Assembly: GCA_029204225.1 (NCBI GenBank)
Contig: CM055114.1
Coordinates: 16,129,502 to 16,193,501 of the forward strand
DNA: 64,000 bases
Direction: 5' to 3'
DNA from: Diphasiastrum complanatum
Lineage: Eukaryota; Streptophyta; Lycopodiopsida; Lycopodiales; Lycopodiaceae
Position numbers and translations under genes: made by a program. The notes under the pieces are model-generated. The model saw only the letters and a list, made by a program, of their open reading frames with translations. It ran no database searches and was not told where the DNA came from. The stretch's first letter is position 1. Every line of letters begins with the position of its first letter. This document shows, piece by piece, positions 35,827 to 47,302 of the stretch.

Positions 35827-36481
35827 TGTGAAAAATACAGATCCTAAGTGGATCTAAACTCCAAGATCATTGGCTTGAATGCTTGCACTCCAAACTACAT
35901 AAGCTAGGAATTGGCAACACATTCTATGCTACCTAGAATGCAAAGAACTTGATCAAAAAGCATTTATCACAAATGGAAACTTCCATAAACATCAAGTGCG
36001 GCCCAAAATAGCATTATACAGTCCATAATACATCAGCCTATCACTTTTGGAAAGCACCTAAGATCATACACAATAGCTTGAAGACAATACACACAACAAT
36101 GCTCTCAATGGAGGAAGAAACAATGACAATGATCTATTGATCTCAATGAAGCATACAAAAGGTTTCTCCAACCTGTTTTCCACGACTTCCCTACTATTTA
36201 TGGATGAGGAAGATGACTCTCTCTCCTCTCTCTAGAAGGTACTTGACCCTAGATATTCCCTATATAGGAAAAATAGCTAAAAATGGCTTATATGACCAAA
36301 ATACATCAAAATGGTCTCATTTTGAAGGGTATGAAGTTTGACACTTCATCATACTGAAAAAATACAGTAAATAAAAACATTGTGGCCTGGTTCACACGTG
36401 TGAAACTCCAGAACCAAAACTATTTACAATTTTAGCCAATTTAGGCCTCAAACTAGCTAGGAAATGTTGACAATTTTCACA
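35827..36481 (-). repeat. 3' LTR of the 35827-42257 element
   Basis: In element orientation it starts TGTGAAAATTGTC (36481) and ends TGTATTTTTCACA (35827). About 80 nt in is the palindrome CACACGTGTG (36393-36402). A TATATA core (36261-36266) and a CCATAAATAG core (36194-36203) follow at about 215 and 280 nt, so either could be the TATA box of the LTR promoter. Confidence 0.95.
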
Positions 36482-39400
36482 CTCCCTCTTCAACATTGGA
36501 TGCTAGTTTCAACATAGTCCTTGAGCACATTCCAAGATTAGATCTATGCATTAAATATAGGTCCTTTCCCAATGGTTTGGTGAAGATATCAGCCACACAC
36601 TCCTTTGAAGAGACATGTTGAAGCTCCACCTCTTTGGCAATGACTTGATCTCTCACAAAATGGTGAGCAATCTCAATGTGCTTGCTCCTTGCATGAAAAA
36701 CAGGATTGCTTGCCAAGCTTTGGGCTGAAAGGTTATCACAAAGTATGATTGGAGTCTTCTCTGGTTCCAGCAAGTGAAGATCCAATAACATCCTCTTGAT
36801 CCAAAGAATCTCCTTGGTGCATGTTGTTAATGCCTTGTACTCGGCTTCGGTGGAAGATAGAGAGATAGTTGGTTGCTTCTTTGATAGCCATGAGACCACT
36901 CCATCTCCAAGATAGATTGCAAAGGCACTTGTTGACTTCCTATCCATTTGATCACCTGCAAAATCTGAATCTGAAAATCCACAAAGGTTAGGTGTAGTAC
37001 CTCCATACAAGATGCCAAAATCTCTAGATCCCGAGATGTATCTAAGTACTCTCTTTCCTAGCTTCCAATGAGCCTCACTAGGATCTTGCATAAATTGACT
37101 TAGTTTACCAACCACAAAGCTTAGATCAGGTCTTGTGATGGTTAACCATATAAGAGATCCTATTAGCTTTCTATAGAGAGTAATGTCCTTGAAGGATCTT
37201 TCATTACTTCTTGTAGTTAGCTTTACATTTGATTCCATAGGAGTAGAAACAACTTTACAATCTTCCATATGAAACCTTTTTAGAATAGAGTTAACATACT
37301 TTTCTTGACATATGAATGTAGATTTAGAAGTTCTAATAATCTCTATTCCTAAGATATAATGAAGTTTACCAAGATCTTGAATTTCAAACTCTCTTTTGAG
37401 TGCCATCTTGATTTCATCTATATCTAGATTGTTACCACCACTTAAGATAATGTCATCAACATAGATCAAAAGTAAAGTGATATCATTTTCATTCAATCTA
37501 AAGTAGAGAGAATGATCATACTCACTCATAACAAAGTTTTGAGAAAGTAAGAAGGAATTGAGCTTAGCATACCAACTCCTTGGTGCTTGCTTTAGCCCAT
37601 ACAAACTCTTTTGGATATAGCACACATGATTAGGCTCATCATGTGAAACATAGCCCTCGGGTTGCTCCATGTAAATATCTTCTTCAAGATCACCATTCAA
37701 GAAGGCATTAGTAACATCCATTTGCCACATATCCCAATCATAAAGAGTTGCAAGAGAGATTAGGATTCGAATAGTTACCATCTTTGCCACGGGTGCAAAG
37801 GTCTCATCATAGTCAATACCATATTCTTGAGCATACCCCTTTGCCACCAACCTTGCCTTGTACTTGTTGATTGATCCATCTTGATTTGTCTTGATCTTGA
37901 AGATCCACTTACAACCAATTGCCTTCTTGTCCTTTGGAAGCTTTACCAACCTCCATGTGTTGCTTTTGATGAGTGCTTGATGCTCATGATCCATGGCTTG
38001 GATCCATTCCTTCTTTTGAATTGCTTCACCTACACAAGTTGGTTCATCAAAAGAGGTAAGAAAAGCAAAGTTAGAGTTGTCCACCACTTGCTTTCCTTTT
38101 TCATCATAGGTTAGCCTTGATGGCTTAGCCCTTTGCCTTTGAGTCTTCCTTGAAGTTTGCTTTGGAGTGGCATCTCCATCTTCATCCAAGACATCTTGCA
38201 CATCATGATGATTAGTAGGCACATCAACATCAACATCAACAACATTGGAAACATTCTCTTCATGAAAGATGACATCCCTACTTATGACAACTTTCTTTGT
38301 AGAAGGAATGTACACTTTGTAAGCCTTGCTTACTTCACTATAGCCAACAAACACACCCTTCTTTGATGAAGGATCTTCTTTAGTTCTATCATCAAGTGTG
38401 ATATTGACAAAACATGTACATCCAAAGATCCTACAATGCTTGACACTCGGCCTTCTACCATAAAGAACCTCATGAGGAGTTTTACCATCCAAGGAAGCAC
38501 TTGTCCATCTATTACATAGATAGTTAGAACATGCTAAAGCTTCCCCCCAAAAAGACTTAGCAAGATTAGCATGTAGTCTCATTGCCTTGGCACATTCACA
38601 AAGGGTTCTATTCTTCCTCTCGGCCACTCCATTCTGTTGTGGAGTCCTAGGACTAGACATCTCCCTCTTAATCCCATGTGCTATACAAAAGTCTTTGAAC
38701 CTATTTGAGGTGTATTCCCCTCCATTATCAGATCTTAAGCATTTGATCTTTGTATTGAATTGGTTTTCCATTTCATTCTTGAACTTGACAAATGCAGCAA
38801 ACACTTCATCCTTACTTTTAAGAAGATAGATCCAAGTATACCTACTAAAGTCATCAATGAAAGTTGCATACATCTTTGCCCCACCATTGCTAGTTGTACT
38901 AGAAGAATGAATATCAGAATGCACAAGTTGAAAAGCCTCTTTAGATCTAGAAGTAGATCTAGAATAAGCAAGTCTATGAGATTTGGACAAGGCACAATGT
39001 TCACAAACACTATTGTTTGCAACAAGACTTTTAGGGAGACCAAGAACAAGCTCTTTCTTTGCCATTACCTCCAAAGATTTGAAGTTGGGATGGCCCAACC
39101 TCTTGTGCCAAACTTCTTGGTTTGTCAATTGCTCCCTAGCCATACATCCTTCATGATTAGAGATCACACATGCATCAAGCTTGAAAAGTTTACCATGCCT
39201 CCTACCTTGAGCAATCAAGGATCCACATTTACTTATCAAACATGCATCTCCAATGAACTCCACATCAAGTCCTTTGTCAATCATTTGACTTACACTAAGC
39301 AAATTCTTAGTGATTGAAGGAATGTACAAAACATTTTCAAGATTTGCTTTCCTATTTGTTGAAAGGGAAATAGGAATAGTGCCTATGCCTTTGATGTCAC

Positions 39401-40430
39401 ATTGACCATCATTTGCAGTGTAGATGATGTTACCTTCTCCCTCATAAGACAATAAGGATGTAAAGTATTCCTTATGTCTTGTCATGTGAGATGAGGCTCC
39501 ACTATCAATCCACCAAGGATCATTATCATCTATGTTGGCTAACAAACTTGAAGTCATAACAAGTGATTCACATGTGTTATGTTCTTCCTCATCTATTGTA
39601 AGATTTCCTTGCCTCTCTCCTTGCTCTCTTTTCTTCTTATAACATTCATTTGCAAAATGACCTTTTATCCCACAATAAAAGCACTTGAACTTTGACTTAT
39701 TGTTCTTAGTAGAAGAGGAAGAGGAAGAGTGATCATCATGATCAAAGTTACCACCTTTGGACCATTTCCCTTTGCCTTTACCTTTGCCCTTGAATTTGCC
39801 TTTTGTGAAGAAAGCCTCTTCACCTCCACCTTGCAAGGATGCACCATCAAGCTTTGATTGCAACCTATGTTCTTCAGCCAATAAGATTTCTTGCAAGTCA
39901 ACCACACTTGGCAAGACTCTTTGAATGGCAAAACTTTGCACAAGGTTAGCATGTTCATTTAGCAAACCATTCAACATAACTTGGACTATTTCACCATCTT
40001 TTATGTTCTCATCAATGCATGCTAAATCATCACTTAGGGACTTAACTCTCAAGATAAATGCATGAGCACTTTCACCCTCTCTTTGCCTACTAGAAAATAT
40101 TTGTCTCCTTAGGGTCAATACCCTAGATGTGGACTTTGATTCAAAGAGCTTCTTTAAGGCATTCCATGCCTCACTTGCACTTTGACACTTTCCAACTTCC
40201 TTGAGAAGTTCATTTGTAACATTCATTTTAATGATATGAAGAGCCCTTTTGGCCTTCTTATCAAACCTTTGTTGCTCTTGAAGTGTGAGAGGTCTCTCTT
40301 CAATTTCTGCAACTATGTCCATGAGTTCATTCAACTCAAGTAAGGACTCCATCCTCACTTTCCAAGTAGAGTAGTTTGATGAACTCAACCTTTCACTAGA
40401 CTCTAGCATGATCCCACCATTGGAAGCCAT
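36477..40430 (-). CDS. Copia gag-pol polyprotein, 1317 aa, uninterrupted
   Basis: One open frame encodes the whole copia polyprotein. Gag (about 1-200) starts MASNGGIMLESSERLSSSNY. A CCHC knuckle binds RNA (C250, C253, H258, C263). The aspartic protease has DSGASS (309-314). Integrase has H442, H447, C476, C479 and a D506-D568-E604 triad with 35 residues between the last two (D,D35E). RT has the first Asp in MDVTNAF (D905) and YVDD (990-993). RNase H has SDSDFAGD (about 1153-1160), STEAEY (1193-1198) and CDN (1231-1233). No active-site residue is missing. The product would form cytoplasmic virus-like particles and the proteins that make and insert the cDNA. The TGA stop (36479-36477) lies inside the 3' LTR, so the last Val codon spans the LTR border. 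Confidence 0.97.
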   Translation of the reverse strand: MASNGGIMLESSERLSSSNYSTWKVRMESLLELNELMDIVAEIEERPLTLQEQQRFDKKAKRALHIIKMNVTNELLKEVGKCQSASEAWNALKKLFESKSTSRVLTLRRQIFSSRQREGESAHAFILRVKSLSDDLACIDENIKDGEIVQVMLNGLLNEHANLVQSFAIQRVLPSVVDLQEILLAEEHRLQSKLDGASLQGGGEEAFFTKGKFKGKGKGKGKWSKGGNFDHDDHSSSSSSTKNNKSKFKCFYCGIKGHFANECYKKKREQGERQGNLTIDEEEHNTCESLVMTSSLLANIDDNDPWWIDSGASSHMTRHKEYFTSLLSYEGEGNIIYTANDGQCDIKGIGTIPISLSTNRKANLENVLYIPSITKNLLSVSQMIDKGLDVEFIGDACLISKCGSLIAQGRRHGKLFKLDACVISNHEGCMAREQLTNQEVWHKRLGHPNFKSLEVMAKKELVLGLPKSLVANNSVCEHCALSKSHRLAYSRSTSRSKEAFQLVHSDIHSSSTTSNGGAKMYATFIDDFSRYTWIYLLKSKDEVFAAFVKFKNEMENQFNTKIKCLRSDNGGEYTSNRFKDFCIAHGIKREMSSPRTPQQNGVAERKNRTLCECAKAMRLHANLAKSFWGEALACSNYLCNRWTSASLDGKTPHEVLYGRRPSVKHCRIFGCTCFVNITLDDRTKEDPSSKKGVFVGYSEVSKAYKVYIPSTKKVVISRDVIFHEENVSNVVDVDVDVPTNHHDVQDVLDEDGDATPKQTSRKTQRQRAKPSRLTYDEKGKQVVDNSNFAFLTSFDEPTCVGEAIQKKEWIQAMDHEHQALIKSNTWRLVKLPKDKKAIGCKWIFKIKTNQDGSINKYKARLVAKGYAQEYGIDYDETFAPVAKMVTIRILISLATLYDWDMWQMDVTNAFLNGDLEEDIYMEQPEGYVSHDEPNHVCYIQKSLYGLKQAPRSWYAKLNSFLLSQNFVMSEYDHSLYFRLNENDITLLLIYVDDIILSGGNNLDIDEIKMALKREFEIQDLGKLHYILGIEIIRTSKSTFICQEKYVNSILKRFHMEDCKVVSTPMESNVKLTTRSNERSFKDITLYRKLIGSLIWLTITRPDLSFVVGKLSQFMQDPSEAHWKLGKRVLRYISGSRDFGILYGGTTPNLCGFSDSDFAGDQMDRKSTSAFAIYLGDGVVSWLSKKQPTISLSSTEAEYKALTTCTKEILWIKRMLLDLHLLEPEKTPIILCDNLSAQSLASNPVFHARSKHIEIAHHFVRDQVIAKEVELQHVSSKECVADIFTKPLGKDLYLMHRSNLGMCSRTMLKLASNVEEGV

Positions 40431-41590
40431 GATTCTAATGTTTCTTCAACTTTTAGGTTCTGTCCTAAAGCACTTAGCACTCACTTTTCTCTCAACAAAT
40501 GATAGATAAAGAGATCTATGAAGATTTAGGACCCTAAAACACTTCTATCTTGAACCTAGATGGTTTCCAAGCATAGAAAGGAAGATTGAAACACATGCAA
40601 CACTTTGCACACACTAAGAATGGATTACAAAATCAAACCAACCTGAACACACTCTTGCTTAAGCTCTCAAACTTTCCAGCAAGTGACCAAATCAAGTTAT
40701 GGTGTGAAGAGTTACTTGCATTCTTAGAAAATACCCAAAACTAGGATGCCAAGATTACCTAGTAATGAACAAACTTGATCAACATATGATCAACACACTA
40801 AGATATTGATTCAACCTGTAAAACCACATGTAAACCACACTTCTAAAAGTTTATAAACTCCAGCAAGTGATAAATACAAGATTTAGAGGTGAATGAATGA
40901 GCACACTTAGTGAATCACAAGACTAGCTTCACTATCTTGTCAAATCTTGGTGTTTAGATGTAGATCTAAGATCACTTCACATGAGAATGTTCCTCAACCT
41001 GTTAAGAACCTGAAAACACACTTGCATAGTGGTTAACACCTTCCAGCAAATGCTCCAATCAAATTACATAAGGAGAGTTACTTACATGCTCAACAAAGTA
41101 CACCAAAATTTATGCCAAAATTGATGACAATCTTTACAATATGCTCTTCACAATGGAGCTTACAATATGTTCACCCAAAAAAGGGGATCTTTCATTCAAA
41201 TGGGAGCTTTGCTCAGCCTTTAGGAGAATTACAACTCACTCAAAAGAGCATTTGTCATCCACTTAAGGAGAAGTTTCATCCACTTAAGGAGAGTGTTCAT
41301 CCAAGAATGGAGATTGTCAACAATAGGATTGAAAAGAACATTGTTAGTATTGAATATGCACAAGCCTCACAATCACAAATGATTAGGTGTTATGATCTGA
41401 TCCAAAATAGTTTCTTTTCAGCCTCTGATCTTCAATAGACCTGAAATATGCTTTTGATCCACAAGTTCAACTCACAAAACAAAGGTTAGTAAGATTTGAT
41501 CAACAAAGCAATGCAAAATCATGCTAGAACTTGATCAAACATCCAAATATCACCAAAAATGGAATACTTACTGTAAATAGAAGCCAACCA
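40431..41590 (-). other. Leader of the young copia element, with repeats
   Basis: About 1.16 kb of untranslated leader. It contains three diverged direct repeats, starting at about 40638, 40811 and 40993 (plus-strand coordinates). Each opens with caacctg, has a ccagcaagtg-like word 40-60 bases later, and is followed by atcaag or atcaaa. A short duplicated word (catccacttaaggag) occurs near 41256 and 41277. A plus-strand (antisense) frame of 108 codons (41112-41438) has no recognisable domain. The repeats may act in RNA packaging or translation control, which is inference. Confidence 0.65.
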
Positions 41591-41602
41591 GCTCTGATAC
41601 CA
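41591..41602 (-). other. Primer-binding site of the young copia element
   Basis: The plus strand shows gctctgatacca, the complement of TGGTATCAGAGC. It touches the LTR end at 41603 without a spacer. It is intact and matches the standard tRNA-iMet priming site. Confidence 0.95.
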
Positions 41603-42257
41603 TGTGAAAAATACAGATCCTAAGTGGATCTAAACTCCAAGATCATTGGCTTGAATGCTTGCACTCCAAACTACATAAGCTAGGAATTGGCAACACATTC
41701 TATGCTACCTAGAATGCAAAGAACTTGATCAAAAAGCATTTATCACAAATGGAAACTTCCATAAACATCAAGTGCGGCCCAAAATAGCATTATACAGTCC
41801 ATAATACATCAGCCTATCACTTTTGGAAAGCACCTAAGATCATACACAATAGCTTGAAGACAATACACACAACAATGCTCTCAATGGAGGAAGAAACAAT
41901 GACAATGATCTATTGATCTCAATGAAGCATACAAAAGGTTTCTCCAACCTGTTTTCCACGACTTCCCTACTATTTATGGATGAGAAAGATGACTCTCTCT
42001 CCTCTCTCTAGAAGGTACTTGACCCTAGATATTCCCTATATAGGAAAAATAGCTAAAAATGGCTTATATGACCAAAATACATCAAAATGGTCTCATTTTG
42101 AAGGGTATGAAGTTTGACACTTCATCATACTGAAAAAATACAGTAAATAAAAACATTGTGGCCTGGTTCACACGTGTGAAACTCCAGAACCAAAACTATT
42201 TACAATTTTAGCCAATTTAGGCCTCAAACTAGCTAGGAAATGTTGACAATTTTCACA
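41603..42257 (-). repeat. 5' LTR of the 35827-42257 element
   Basis: The 655-bp LTR is the same length as its partner and identical except for one base that I could find. It carries the CACACGTGTG palindrome (42169-42178) and a TATATA core (42037-42042). It would drive transcription of the element towards lower coordinates. Confidence 0.95.
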
Positions 42258-42262
42258 TAATT

Positions 42263-45200
42263 CATACAGTCTTATTTTGCAATATAAGGGACTACTTGTT
42301 ATGTAAACCATATACATGGTGTCATATCTAGGATGGATGTCGGGTGTCTCTAGTCCACTCAAAATTGAGATTTGGGTATCTCTATTACATCATTGTTGGG
42401 ATTCAAAATTGGGTCACCAGAGAGATCGTGAACACTCTTATCCAACTTGACTATGGTGGGTAACAATAAATTATACATGTCATGGGGCCACTTTTGAGAT
42501 TGAATTGACCTTTGCATGAAGGAAAATCTGCTTGCAAAGGACAAATCATTTGTCAATCTACAAGCTATGCCACATAGAAACATATGGGGACGTGAGTTGT
42601 TGCAAGCAAATTGCACATGAATTTAAAATCTATGCCTCCAAAACACATATGGAATACAAACTAGGGTGGCTAACCCTACAAGCTATTCACCTACCTAAGG
42701 ATGTCTGACGAGTGCATCACCCGTTACTTGTCATTAAGTCTTAGGGTGGTTTCAAGTAAAAGGGGGCTAAGTGCATATAAAAAATAGACTTGCCCAAAAT
42801 ACTTACTCCCACATTGATAGGATCATAGGGCTTTCACATGAGGCCTCTTTTCGGAGGTAAGTGCACTTGGTCCAAATTTAAATTTGATGAATAAAGCCAT
42901 CGCATTGATTGGATATGGGCCCTTGGTCCCACCAATGGCCCACGGGCAACTCAACATACAAGGGAACTTCACCTAGCAATTGGAGTTATTCCAGGTTGGC
43001 ATCCATTAGTGCCACATAAAATGCCATCCAGTCCTAAGTTAAGACCTCATTTCAAAGGGGCCAGGCCACTAAGAGTAGCCTCAGTTAATAAAAGAGCCAA
43101 TTTTTGGGCCCCTTCTACTTACCCCCTTCCATTTGAACTACCTTTAATTAACACTTGACAACTATTGAAGGTCAAATGAGTGGCATCAATCGACAAATCA
43201 TACTAACATGGAGCTCATATGAATGGCCACAAGAAATTGATATGCAATCGGTGTTAAGGCTCATGGCTAATGTTTATGAAGAACAGACAAAGTTCAAATA
43301 CAAAGCAGTAGACAAAGTCTAAATACAAAGCAGTTAATCTCCAATTTAAATGGCCAATTTTGTACGAGGCAAGAAAATAAGAGTACAAATGAGTAAATTT
43401 AGGTTACCTTTGTCAAATTTTGATAAGAGAAATCATAAATTTGGCCTAGAATGGATGCCTACTAACACCAACTCATTGATAATTGCATCATAGAGACTCC
43501 ACGAGTCTCTCCATAAATCCAAATCTTATGATCCCATGTAGCTAGAACTCAAATTTTTGTATTGACATCTAAGTTTAGATAGCTAAGAAAGGATGCCTAA
43601 CACCAATTTATTCATAATTGTGATTGAGAGACTTGGAGTCCACAAGCCTATCCATGAATATGGAACTTATGATCCCATGTAACTAGATATCAATTTTTTT
43701 CATACACAAATTCAACTATTTTGAGACTAATCATGTTCTCAAATAGAAAATCTCATCTTATAATTCATGTATTGAATATTAAAAACATATAACTAATAAG
43801 GTTAAAGCTAATGTTATTGTCACATGATAAGAATATACAAGAGACAATGAATCTACATTCAATTTGGTTAAGAATTCTCTAAAAATGAATATACTTAATA
43901 AGTCTCAAAATATGAATATAGTCTCAATTTAGTTGAACCTACTATTGTCGCTGCCGCAGCCCCCTTTCATGTGCTATTTGCATAAAGTTAGTAGTAATGA
44001 TCTTTAAAATGAAAATGATAAAAATCAAAAGTTGAAAAAGGAAGAAAACTTGCTAAGCTCAAAAATGGAAAAGAGAAAGATTCCCAAAGGAGGAAGAGTG
44101 AGTACCGATGCCCGTGGAAAAACATTATCAAAGCCTTGTCATTAGTGTTTCACTAACTCACAATTCAATGGATTGAATCTCAATTTTAATTGAGTTGACT
44201 AGCTAGTTTTAAATTAAACCACCAATATTGAAAGTAACAAAAAACATTCGTCTATAATTAAAAAATGATTTAAATTACTTCGTTGGGGTGATTTAAGGGT
44301 TGGCCCAAAGTTCCTAATTTCAAGTGAGCAAGGACTACTCCTATGTGGAAAAAATGGCTCCTAGTAGTGCCTAAGTGCTCACGAGATCCAATGTCCAATT
44401 GTCCATGATGCATGTACACGATGAGTCATGCCTTATGGGTAATGAGATCCCCGTAGTATAGTGACAGGTGATGAGTTATCCCTTCCTAAGAGTATGTGGT
44501 CTCTTTCTATCGTGTCTAAAGGAAATTAGAATCTCAAAAAATGGCCCAATGTATAATGCATTGACTCAAAAGATTTCAAGTCCACTACTCACGGCCTATG
44601 GTCCACCACAAGCGCCAAGGACATTTCTTTTGGCACTTTATTGCCTGGATGGCTACCTATTTTGATATTATTTTATAATTAATAATAGATTAATTCTCCT
44701 TTTGTTCTACGATTTGGGTTTGTTTTTCTCTCTATTTTGCAAACCGAAGGGTTCATACAAGAGCTTTAACTTTCAAAGCACATGTATGCCTCATGGATAG
44801 CTTTTAATTAAAGAAATTTTGGTACTATTTTGAAAGAAAATGTTGAAATTTTTTACCTTTCACAAGATTTAATGGTAGAAGGTTGAATTTAGGTTTCCCT
44901 TCCAATCAATCCTTTGTTAAATCCTTTAATTCGATGCCCAATCTCTTTTAAGAGCTTAGAGATTTTGAAAACATCATAATTGATGTGGATAATTGGATGA
45001 ACTTTCATTTTGATATGTAGCTTATAAGATGCCCATTATGCACGTCATACCCAATCTAATCGTATGTGAAGATTTTGAAAACATTAATGTTGATGGGCAA
45101 TGTTTGGTCGGAAGCTTTTGTTTAGAGAGTCAACTTGAAACTATTGAATGGCCCTTTTGCCCGTCAATGTCCATATTGAATGTTTTTGAAAAAAAAGCAA

Positions 45201-45880
45201 TTTTTGAAAAAATCAATAATAAATATCGCCGATGGCATTGATATTTGGTCAAAAACTTCATTTTGATAGACAACTTGAAAAGTGTATACCTCATATGAAT
45301 GTCGTAGAACATCACACTTCCCATTTCTCTATAGGTTCCATTCATCAATGTTCTTGATAGCACTTGGCATTGCTAATTTCAAGCAATGCTCCTAAACCAA
45401 TTACAAATACAAACCAGTCAATTATTAAAATTTACACTTTATTGCCTGGTTTTAAAATTGTAGGTTTTCCACCAGCTAATTCTAGTCTAAATTTTGATTA
45501 AATGCTCTAATTTTATATGTGACCTACTTTATTCAAATGCTATAGCAGTAGTAGGCTTTCAACATGTACATTTTCGATTTTTTAATACCCTGCAGTTGTT
45601 GTCTCAATTCACCTTATGACCTTTATACTTTTCTACATGAATTCCTTTGTAAGGAGAAACAAAGAACTGTACGTGAACGTTACAGCGGTTTAGGATCTTC
45701 TATCAATGAAAAGAGGAAGTTTCTTGTTTTTGTAAGGTTGGTTGAAAGAGTTTTGAGAGCATTGCAAATTGCAATTTGGCATTTGGTGCTAACTTGTACT
45801 ATGTAGTGTTCAATGCTAACTCTAATAAGTCATGGAAATTGGAATTGAGATTCCTTTTCTCTATGCCTGTCTTAATGGAC
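42263..45880. other. Spacer with diverged local duplications
   Basis: No gene recognised. Two imperfect duplications are visible. A unit of about 135 bp (gatgcctactaacaccaact, then cttatgatcccatgtagctag) lies at about 43456-43580 and again at 43593-43700. A loose unit of 110-130 bp (gattttgaaaacat, gatgggcaa, tttggtcgg) repeats at about 44960, 45070 and 45185. Both look like old tandem duplications in non-coding DNA. The short open frames carry no family signature. Confidence 0.5.
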
Positions 45881-45899
45881 TTTCATGCTCTACAAGTTA

Positions 45900-47120
45900 G
45901 AATGCCCCCACGTGCTTCTTCCTTCCTTATGCTGGCTTGCAATCCAGCCTCCCTCCTTCCCTTCCACTGCCTTGTGCACCTGCCCGGCCGCCGGCCCTGC
46001 CCAGGGTGACCAGTCCCCTCCCTCCCGCTTCTCCTGCTGCTATTTGGGGAGGTGTGTTTCGGACAGGTCTGCATGGCTGGACATGGACGGTGCGATCAGC
46101 GGCCCCTGGGCTGTACGATTGGAAGGGAATTGCCGTGGCCCACCACTAGAGTAGTAGACTAGACACCCAGGCTCTTAATTGGAGGGAGGAGCTGAGTTGT
46201 ATCTGGTCTCCTGCCGAGAGGCAGTGAAAATATTTGGACTATCTCCAATCCCGGATGAGATTATGAAGCAAATTAATTTCGGGAAATGAGATCATCCAGA
46301 CAAACAACCCCCTAGGTGAGAGATCCGGAGAAGATCCAACCATACTGTCCACTGTCCTGCTTTCCATGGTGATCACTGCCCGTATGCCTTGAGAAGATCT
46401 ATCTGGATGCACCAGTTGTGCAGGTAGATTTCTTTTGTGATGGATCGGTCGATCTGCTGTGGTGGCTGATCTGGCTGTTGATTTATCTGGATTCTGTGGG
46501 CTGAGTGAGGAGAGTGGGGGATTTAGAGGAGGATGGTGATCAATGTAGTGAAATTCAGCAGCTTTAGATTTGCGTTGATCGATCGTGAAGGGAATCTTTG
46601 TAAAGATTGACATGAGCGTTGGGATGTAAGTTGTAAAAGAGTGATTGCTTTTATCTCTCTCTCTTCTTTAATTCTCTACGGCAAGAGGAAGTCAAACTTG
46701 AAAAGAAACAGGTTTGATCTTTCCCGAGAAAACTTATGGGTTGGTGAGAAAGATGGCGGCCGACTATGGTGGCAGACAGATTGCAAAGCTTCTGCTTCTG
46801 GGATATGGCGGAAGAGAAAGAAAGAGTCTCTGTGCAAAGTTGAAAGTTGAGAGGAGCTTCGCTGTGGACCCCACCTCCTTTCTCACCGCATCCCACTAGC
46901 TAGCTGGTACACGCTACTTACTACCCATCCAGACAGGATTTGCTCCTCCTCCGCTGCGCGCTCTTCTTCGCTCGCCTCTTTAATCTAGGTCCAGCAACAG
47001 CAGCACGGATCGCCAGGACATATTATCCTCCTTACACGCTCCCTCCCTCCCCGACTTCCCAACTCTCTTCTCTCACGATTGATCACGTCTTTGGGTCCTC
47101 ATCATTCATGTGCTGTGAGG
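45900..47120 (+). promoter_or_regulatory. Upstream region and probable promoter of the AHL gene
   Basis: GC content rises from about 45905 and the sequence loses its repeat character, as expected for the upstream region of a host gene. CT-rich tracts (tctctctctcttcttt near 46655, ctccctccctcc near 47040) could belong to a promoter or transcribed leader. I see no convincing TATA box at a useful distance. Several GC-rich open frames on both strands here have no recognisable domains and are not called genes. Confidence 0.4.
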
Positions 47121-47289
47121 GTGAGTCGGATCTCTGGCTGCAGTTGTTTATTGCTGGAAATCCAATATTCTGTTGTCTAAGTACCTCCATGCTCCCTTCT
47201 TAGTGGGCATGGCGCACATGTCGGCAGCCTGATCAAGGCGGACGTTCCTTTGACTAATCTATCTTATTATAATCTTCTTCTCGCTGCAG
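47121..47289 (+). other. Probable 5'-UTR intron of the AHL gene
   Basis: A strong donor (gagg|GTGAGT at 47121) and a strong acceptor preceded by a pyrimidine tract (cttcttctcgctgcag|t, ending 47289) would define a 169-base intron upstream of the start codon. AHL clade-A coding regions are usually intronless, but leader introns are common in plant regulatory genes. This is a prediction from splice signals only. Confidence 0.45.
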
Positions 47290-47302
47290 TTGCAGGCTGT
47301 TC

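Larger units (their letters stand above)
35827..42257 (-). mobile_element. Intact-looking young Ty1/copia element, TSD TAATT
   Basis: A 6431-bp element on the minus strand, flanked by a perfect TAATT duplication (35822-35826 and 42258-42262). From 42257 leftwards it reads: 655-bp LTR, primer site (41602-41591), leader of about 1.16 kb, one open gag-pol frame (40430-36477), polypurine tract GAAGAGGGAG and a 655-bp LTR. By eye the two LTRs differ at one base only (gatgagga versus gatgagaa, near 36208/41984). All parts needed for transcription, reverse transcription and integration appear present. This is a candidate autonomous element. Confidence 0.97.

Noticed and set aside
38760-39317. 185-codon plus-strand frame inside the intact copia element
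   Set aside because: It is antisense to the integrase region of the 1317-codon frame and has no domain; it follows from codon bias of the sense frame.
45883-46154. GC-rich frames near the AHL promoter
   Set aside because: Overlapping frames on both strands, low-complexity Pro/Ser/Arg composition and no recognisable domain; more likely promoter or leader sequence.
46239-46613. 124-codon minus-strand frame upstream of AHL
   Set aside because: Plausible length but no family features, and it sits in a GC-richer region where chance frames are longer.
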